Origin: Oscillospiraceae bacterium
GTDB lineage: Bacteria; Bacillota; Clostridia; Oscillospirales; CAG-272
NCBI GenBank assembly: GCA_015065395.1
Contig: SVQJ01000003.1
Span: 1-28,603 of the forward strand
Direction: 5' to 3'
Length of the DNA stretch: 28,603 nucleotides
The notes beneath the pieces are model-generated. The model saw only the letters and a program-made list of their open reading frames with translations, had not been told where the DNA came from and made no database searches. How positions within the stretch are numbered: the stretch's first letter is position 1; each line of letters opens with the position of its first letter. Below are positions 24,034 through 28,603 of the stretch, piece by piece. A program made the translations under genes and the position numbers.

Positions 24034-24237
24034 TTATTTCTTGCTTTCAAGATAAGCGTTGATCTTTTCAACAAGCTCGTCGGCATCAGTACCGTGAACC
24101 TCGCAAGCTGCTTCGATGCTTTCTCCTCTGGAGTGAGGGCAGCCGAGGCAGTGCATGCCTATCTCAAAAAAGAACTGAGCGGTGTCAATATCAAAATCAA
24201 GAACATCGCCGATGATAGTATCCTTGGTAACTTCCAT
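24034..24237 (-). CDS. DUF1858 protein (67 aa)
   Basis: A small cytoplasmic protein of the DUF1858 / hybrid-cluster-protein-associated type. It has the conserved pattern GMHCLGCPHSRGESIEAAC, in which the two cysteines of CLGC could form a redox disulfide or bind a metal or cluster, plus a third cysteine 12 residues on. Function is not established; family members occur next to redox enzymes in anaerobes. The ATG at 24237 (MEVTKDTIIGDVL) matches homologues and has AAGGAAG 10 bases before it; a TTG two codons upstream is less likely. It sits 34 bases after murA and ends in a hairpin, so it may be co-transcribed with murA only. Confidence 0.85.
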   Translation of the reverse strand: MEVTKDTIIGDVLDFDIDTAQFFFEIGMHCLGCPHSRGESIEAACEVHGTDADELVEKINAYLESKK

Positions 24238-24271
24238 TTTCAAAAAACTTCCTTTCCTTTGTTTGTATCAG

Positions 24272-25546
24272 TTAACCGATCATATCGGGAACCGTAACCT
24301 TTTCAATATCTGCGCCGAGCGTTTTAAGCTTGCCTACAACGTCGTCATATCCTCTTTCGATAAGATGGATATCGGATATCTCCGTGGTGCCCTCAGCGCA
24401 AAGAGCCGCAATGACCATGGCAACGCCGGCACGAAGATCCACCGCTCTGACGGATGCACCGTGGAGAGGCTTTCCTCCTTCAATAACGGCAGTTCTTCCG
24501 GCAACCTTTATAACAGCACCCATTTTTGTAAGCTCTTCAACATAGCGGAAGCGCTTTTCGTAAACTCCCTCCGAAACATAGCTCACTCCGTTTGCAAGAC
24601 AGAGGAGAACAGCCATCTGAGGCTGCATATCGGTGGGGAAGCCGGGGTAAGGATGGGTCTTCACATTTGCTTTTCTTATTTTTTCCTTGCCGGTAACGAT
24701 AACGGTGTCATCGTATTCATCAACGACGGCACCTGCTTCTTCAAGCTTTGAGGAAACAGATTCAAGGTGCTTCGGGATAACGTTTGTAAGCTTCACACAG
24801 CCGCCTGTGGCAGCAGCGGCAACCATGTATGTGCCGGCCTCTATCATATCTGGAATGATGGCGTAGGTGCATCCGTGAAGACTGTTAACTCCCTTGATCT
24901 TGATAACGTCCGTACCTGCACCGCTGACTCTCGCACCGCAGGTGTTGAGAAAGTTTGCAAGGTCAACGATATGAGGCTCTCTTGCTGCATTTTCAATGAT
25001 GGTGGTACCCTCTGCAAGAACAGCTGCAAGCATAACGTTGATGGTTGCGCCAACGGTAACAAAATCGAAAAATATATTTGTTCCCCGAGGACCGAACTCA
25101 GAGCTTATCTGAACATGGTCACAGTCAGCGTTGACGGTTCCGCCCAAAGCTTCAAATCCCTTGATGTGCTGGTCGATAGGTCTGCCGCCGAAATCGCATC
25201 CGCCGGGATAAGCAACGTTAGCCTCGCCGAAACGGCCGAACTCACTGCCCAAAAGATAGTAAGAAGCTCGGATCTTCTGTACCATTTCCCGCTTGGAGGT
25301 GCCTCCCTTAAGCTCCGTACAGTCTATCTCCACAGTGTTTTTACCGATGGGTGTAACTGTAGCACCCATACTGCGGAGTATATTAAATGAAAGGGCAACG
25401 TCACGAACATCGGGGACATTTTCAATGATACATTTATCCTCGACCAGAACGCAGGCATAAATGATGGGAAGAGCGGCGTTTTTCATTCCGCTTATCTCAA
25501 CGCTGCCGTGCAGACACGCGCCTCCCTTTACTATTATTTTATCCAT
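24272..25546 (-). CDS. murA: UDP-N-acetylglucosamine 1-carboxyvinyltransferase (424 aa)
   Basis: First committed step of peptidoglycan synthesis: it adds enolpyruvate from PEP to UDP-GlcNAc in the cytoplasm. K22-N23 (MKNAALP), the RASYYLLG block and the active-site cysteine C117 in PGGCDFGGRPIDQH are present. Fosfomycin acts on this cysteine, so the enzyme should be fosfomycin-sensitive unless changed elsewhere. The frame extends 13 codons upstream, but the ATG at 25546 gives the family N-terminus MDKIIVKGG, with AAAGGA about 12 bases before it. Length is typical. Confidence 0.97.
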   Translation of the reverse strand: MDKIIVKGGACLHGSVEISGMKNAALPIIYACVLVEDKCIIENVPDVRDVALSFNILRSMGATVTPIGKNTVEIDCTELKGGTSKREMVQKIRASYYLLGSEFGRFGEANVAYPGGCDFGGRPIDQHIKGFEALGGTVNADCDHVQISSEFGPRGTNIFFDFVTVGATINVMLAAVLAEGTTIIENAAREPHIVDLANFLNTCGARVSGAGTDVIKIKGVNSLHGCTYAIIPDMIEAGTYMVAAAATGGCVKLTNVIPKHLESVSSKLEEAGAVVDEYDDTVIVTGKEKIRKANVKTHPYPGFPTDMQPQMAVLLCLANGVSYVSEGVYEKRFRYVEELTKMGAVIKVAGRTAVIEGGKPLHGASVRAVDLRAGVAMVIAALCAEGTTEISDIHLIERGYDDVVGKLKTLGADIEKVTVPDMIG

Positions 25547-25683
25547 AAAGGTCTGATTCCTTTCAGTTTGAAGGTGATTTGGCAAAGATTTGCCGTAAAA
25601 AGTATCTATCGGATGCCGCTCCTGCGGCTCAAAAAGGCATTAGCATAAATAATATACAGGCACACTGTCCCATATTCCACATT

Positions 25684-25692
25684 ATTATAACA
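25684..25692 (-). promoter_or_regulatory. murA promoter, extended -10
   Basis: TGTTATAAT on the minus strand (-10 at 25684-25689 with TG in the extended position). The -35 region is a run of pyrimidines and a poor match, so the promoter would depend on the extended -10. The leader to the ATG is about 130 bases. Confidence 0.65.
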
Positions 25693-25752
25693 GATTCGCG
25701 AAAAAAAAGAAAGGGATTTTTCAAGAATTTTCTAAAAGAGCAAAATGTTGTG

Positions 25753-25783
25753 CAAAACATACCACCGAAGGACGTATGTTTTG
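25753..25783 (-). terminator. Possible terminator of the lnt-rluA-DUF3810 unit
   Basis: CAAAACATAC and GTATGTTTTG form a perfect 10-bp stem around an 11-base loop. On the minus strand it is followed by a T-rich but not pure tract. It lies about 77 bases after the DUF3810 stop. The stem is A/T rich, so this is tentative. Confidence 0.4.
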
Positions 25784-25859
25784 TCAAAAATATATGTAAT
25801 GATCGGGTGCTTCGTACCCACGTTTATAATAACAATGTATTCGCAAAAGCCGTTGTTTG

Positions 25860-26981
25860 TCAGTCCTGATAATAGGAAACAGCAAGCTCTACTACCATTC
25901 CGTAGCTTTCCACTCCTGCGGTCCCCTGGCTTTCTAGATATGCATCGTTCAAAGAGTCAGAGATATCCGCCGCGGAGCTATCGCGGTATTTATCAAAAAA
26001 CTCAGAGTAAGCTATGATATCGCCTGTACAGCGCCCGTCAAGCAACGAGTATGCCCGGTTGTACATTGAAACGGATGAAGAATAAAGCGCATCCGTAAGG
26101 TACAGAAACATATTAAGATAAGCGCAGTATTGCAGATAGGGACTGTCAGATTCAAGGAGAACGAGAAAAGCGCAGAAATTCGCTTCATCCTCTCTGGAAA
26201 TACCTCTCTGGTGAGCCATTTCGTGAGCTGTAGTATAAACGTTTATGAAATCGGGGTAGTTTGTGTTAAGATTTGCCTCACCCGTGAAGAAAGAGTATAT
26301 CCCCGAGAGGTGAGTGTAAGTCATGTAAGGACTTATCACAAGGGGCTTTATCCGTGCGTCAAACGTTCCGGAAAGTCCGTAGGAAGAGTAAAGGTCGCGG
26401 TATGAATCGCAAAGCTTATCGGAAAGCTCGCCGTAATCCGTCAGTAAAACGGAGGAACCGTCCGAAAGATAGGAAACATCGGCGCAAAGATCGTTCAGCT
26501 TTTCGGCCATTATAACGGCAGTATCGTATACCTGAACTGCCTGAGCCTTTTCTACCTTAAGTCCCAGCCTTTCGGCAAGTGATGTGGTGTGATATCCGGG
26601 AGCAAAGCCTACGCTAAAGAGAAAATAAACGCATGAAAATATGGAAAGGAGAGAGGAAAGAGAACGGATGAGAAAGATCCTCCCCATCTTAGCTCTTTTG
26701 CAGATAAGGACCGCAGTGCAGATAATTATAAGGGGAGACGAGAGAAAGAGAAATTCCATAAAGGAAAAAGGGAATATGTTGAAGATATTTGCCAATACAA
26801 ATCTGAGGAAATGGCCGACGGTGGAGTTTATATAATCCGCAAATTTCGGGAAAGCAGATGAAAAAAGCTGAATAAAAAAGCCGACGATACCAAGGGACAG
26901 TAAAATAACGGCACCCATGGGAATGGGGGATACAGCTTGCTTTTTATTTTGTTTGGCCTTTCTCTTTTCTTTGTTTTTCAT
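25860..26981 (-). CDS. DUF3810 membrane protein with HExxH motif (373 aa)
   Basis: A membrane protein with a basic N-terminus (KNKEKRKAKQNKK), three hydrophobic helices (about 22-42, 60-95 and 103-126) and a soluble C-terminal part. This part carries TTAHEMAHQRG (H253, E254, H257) followed by ISREDEANF, whose glutamates could complete a zincin-like zinc site. Family: DUF3810, predicted membrane metalloprotease-like, function not shown. The soluble part should face outward if the first helix starts inside. The start ATG at 26981 has AAAGGATA upstream and lies 38 bases inside the end of the pseudouridine synthase gene, so translation is probably coupled. The next ATG is at residue 22, after the basic segment, and lacks a ribosome site. 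Confidence 0.87.
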   Translation of the reverse strand: MKNKEKRKAKQNKKQAVSPIPMGAVILLSLGIVGFFIQLFSSAFPKFADYINSTVGHFLRFVLANIFNIFPFSFMEFLFLSSPLIIICTAVLICKRAKMGRIFLIRSLSSLLSIFSCVYFLFSVGFAPGYHTTSLAERLGLKVEKAQAVQVYDTAVIMAEKLNDLCADVSYLSDGSSVLLTDYGELSDKLCDSYRDLYSSYGLSGTFDARIKPLVISPYMTYTHLSGIYSFFTGEANLNTNYPDFINVYTTAHEMAHQRGISREDEANFCAFLVLLESDSPYLQYCAYLNMFLYLTDALYSSSVSMYNRAYSLLDGRCTGDIIAYSEFFDKYRDSSAADISDSLNDAYLESQGTAGVESYGMVVELAVSYYQD

Positions 26982-27966
26982 TGGGAATATCCTTTTTCAT
27001 TTCGTTGTACATGGAGCGAAGACGCCCATTTGCCTCGATCTCCAGCTCTCTGTGGCACAAATCGCAAAGCTCATCACCCATGAGAGCCTTCATATCATCG
27101 GGAAGAGAGGAAAAAACGTGCTTTGTTTCTCCCGTCTCGGGATGAGGAAAGGAGGTGTATGCGGCGTGCAGAGCGTGGCGTGAGATACGTGTATCTCCCT
27201 CACCGTAAAGGGTATCTCCGACGAGCGGGCACCCGAGGGCTGTAAAATGAACTCTTAATTGATGTGTCCTTCCGGTAACGGGAGATGCGATAACGGTACA
27301 TTCGCCGCTTTTCTCATCGGTGTATATCTTTTTGTAAACGGTCACGGCACGTCTTGCACCTTCCTCGTCCGGGGCGGCGGTGCGTCTGGTTATGATGCTT
27401 TCGCTGCATCTTTTCATGTGTATGTCAATAATACCGTAATCATCCGGCGGTGCACTTTTCAGATATGCAATATACATCTTGCCGATCTCACCGGACAGCA
27501 TGGCACGGTAAAGCTTAACGGCGCTGAGATGGGTATTTGCGGTTATCATAAGACCGCTTGTATCACCGTCGAGCCTGTTCACGGGTCTGAAAACATAATT
27601 TGATCTGTTGTACCTGTAAGCAAGAGCATTCGCAACTGTATCATCTCTATGGGAATAGGAGGGATGGGCAGGCATGGCGCAGGGCTTATTGCAAACGGTA
27701 ACAAAATCATCCTCGTATGCTATCTCGAGTGGAATATTCACCGGGATGATATAAGGAGAGGTGTCTTCTGGGCGGTCATCATCCATAAGCAGAAGAGTAT
27801 CTCCCTCACAAAGCACGTAGCGTACGGTAACAAAATTTCCGTTAACAGTGATGCCGTTCTCACGTGCCTTAAGCTTTTTCAGAAGTCCCGAAGAGAATTT
27901 CATATCCCTGAGAAGCAGCTCCTTTATTGTTTTTCCCGCGTTCTCAGCACTTATTACTATTGTCAT
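26944..27966 (-). CDS. RluA family RNA pseudouridine synthase (340 aa)
   Basis: Converts specific uridines in rRNA or tRNA to pseudouridine. An S4-like RNA-binding part covers about residues 10-62 (LLKKLKARENGITVNG). The catalytic domain follows, with the hallmark PVNRLDGDTSGLM, D133 being the catalytic aspartate, and RTHQLRVHFTALGCPLVGDTLYG near the C-terminus. The exact target (RluC/RluD type or other) cannot be told. The start ATG at 27966 lies 23 bases inside lnt, and the end runs 38 bases into the DUF3810 gene. The basic tail KKDIPNEKQRKEKGQTK is encoded in the overlap. Confidence 0.94.
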   Translation of the reverse strand: MTIVISAENAGKTIKELLLRDMKFSSGLLKKLKARENGITVNGNFVTVRYVLCEGDTLLLMDDDRPEDTSPYIIPVNIPLEIAYEDDFVTVCNKPCAMPAHPSYSHRDDTVANALAYRYNRSNYVFRPVNRLDGDTSGLMITANTHLSAVKLYRAMLSGEIGKMYIAYLKSAPPDDYGIIDIHMKRCSESIITRRTAAPDEEGARRAVTVYKKIYTDEKSGECTVIASPVTGRTHQLRVHFTALGCPLVGDTLYGEGDTRISRHALHAAYTSFPHPETGETKHVFSSLPDDMKALMGDELCDLCHRELEIEANGRLRSMYNEMKKDIPNEKQRKEKGQTK

Positions 27967-28603
27967 TATTTTTCTTGTTTTTCTCCTTAAGGCTTAAAAG
28001 GATGAAGACCGTGACCGTTCCGAGGCACACGGCAGCGCAGATGACCACAAAGGAATTTCCGATAACGGTGTATAGAGTATTTTTCTCTATCATCTGCACT
28101 TCTCCCATAACATATCCTTCCTTTGAGTCGCCCAGGGAGGAAATGACCTTTCCCGTGGGGGAGATGATGGAGGATATGCCTGTATTTGCGCTTCTAACGG
28201 TATAGCGGCAATTTTCAACTGCCCGAAGCTGAGCCTGAGCATTGTGCTGTGCCAGGGCAGGGCTTTTCGCAAACCAGGAATCGTTTGTGGATATTACAAT
28301 AAGATTCGCTCCGTTGCGCACGCTCTCAAGGCAGAGCGTTTCGTATATTGAGTCAAAGCAGATAAGGGAGGCAATCTTTCCGTGGGATGAATCAAAAAGC
28401 GCGGTCTTGTTTCCGGGGGTAAGGGGATATTCTATTGCTGACATATTTGCAAGAGGAGGAAAGACCGTTTCTATGAATTTTTCCATAGGTATGAATTCGC
28501 CAAACGGAACCAGCCTGCGCTTGGCACAAACAGCATCGTCAGCACTTCCGTCCGGATATATCAGCATCGCAGTGTTGTAAAGAGTATCGATATCTCCGTT
28601 ATC
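27944..28603 (-). CDS. lnt: Apolipoprotein N-acyltransferase, C-terminal part (partial, 219 codons)
   Basis: The frame is open to the window edge at 28603; the ATG at 28567 is internal, since the preceding codons continue the family sequence (DTLYNTAMLIYPDG). This is the nitrilase-like domain of Lnt, which adds the third acyl chain to lipoproteins at the outer face of the membrane. VPFGEFIP and the active-site cysteine in LICFDSIYE are visible, followed by NDSWF and SANTGIS and a last membrane helix. At the cysteine, Escherichia coli has CYE; here it is CFD. The N-terminal membrane part lies outside the window. The orphan lipoprotein at 8629-10383 would be a client of such an enzyme. It overlaps the pseudouridine synthase gene by 23 bases. 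Confidence 0.9.
   Translation of the reverse strand, partial: DNGDIDTLYNTAMLIYPDGSADDAVCAKRRLVPFGEFIPMEKFIETVFPPLANMSAIEYPLTPGNKTALFDSSHGKIASLICFDSIYETLCLESVRNGANLIVISTNDSWFAKSPALAQHNAQAQLRAVENCRYTVRSANTGISSIISPTGKVISSLGDSKEGYVMGEVQMIEKNTLYTVIGNSFVVICAAVCLGTVTVFILLSLKEKNKKNNDNSNKC

Larger units (their letters stand above)
25547..25859 (-). other. murA leader and promoter region (313 bases, no gene)
   Basis: No coding region is supported here. It holds the murA promoter (25684-25692) and, between it and the ATG, two perfect small hairpins in the leader RNA: GGCAAA-TC-TTTGCC (25581-25594) and GCCGC-AGGA-GCGGC (25615-25628), the second with a purine loop like a ribosome site. Further right are a 10-bp inverted repeat (25753-25783) and GGGTGCTTCGTACCC (25805-25819). 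Confidence 0.6.

Noticed and set aside
24767..25390. A 207-codon plus-strand frame inside murA
   Set aside because: It is the shadow of murA, which has its active-site cysteine and full family length.

Overview
The window reads as a chromosomal segment of an anaerobic Gram-positive bacterium of the class Clostridia, probably an uncultured gut member of the Oscillospirales or a related order. The reasons are the dgt-dnaG-rpoD sigma operon, AGGAGG-type ribosome binding sites, TTGACA/TATAAT promoters, an ECF vitamin-transporter S component, a heterodimeric ABC exporter, and protein sequences of Clostridia type. The taxonomic call is inference. I saw no tRNA, rRNA, CRISPR array, transposase or phage gene.

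Layout. Bases 1-472 hold the 3' end of an ABC-2 permease (+). A convergent junction (473-734) separates it from a two-gene heterodimeric ABC exporter (735-4183, -). Then come dgt, dnaG and rpoD (4417-8341, +), and a strongly expressed-looking orphan solute-binding lipoprotein with its own promoter (8555-10383, +). A second convergent junction follows. Next is a minus-strand run from about 13.8 kb down to 10.6 kb: VanZ, ZIP metal transporter, voltage-sensor K+ channel and a DUF2961/GH172 protein. Further minus-strand units are rpe-mgtE (13892-15964) and ispD-ispF (16225-17399). A single ECF S component lies on + (17586-18134). The third convergent junction leads to an 1140-residue fused ABC transporter with its MarR regulator (18369-22334, -). 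After that come nif3-like, trmK, a DUF1858 protein and murA (22511-25546, -). The window ends with a membrane DUF3810 protein, an RluA-type pseudouridine synthase and a partial lnt, with successive gene overlaps (25860-28603, -).

How it works together. Most genes are housekeeping: DNA priming and transcription (dnaG, rpoD), dNTP control (dgt), isoprenoid precursors (ispD, ispF), peptidoglycan precursor synthesis (murA), pentose phosphate metabolism (rpe), Mg2+ uptake (mgtE), RNA modification (trmK, rluA-type) and lipoprotein maturation (lnt). Accessory functions are export (two ABC systems plus a partial third), metal and K+ transport, and a possible glycoside hydrolase.

The most unusual signals are mainly non-coding. 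All three convergent gene junctions carry a strong bidirectional hairpin plus a related 50-80 bp repeat, which I did not see elsewhere. A possible H-type pseudoknot starts right after the ispF stop codon. Two promoters carry dyads. Among proteins, the fused ABC transporter has an extracellular domain of about 700 residues with an internal 135-residue repeat and a methionine-rich patch. I did not find a clearly new multi-gene system.
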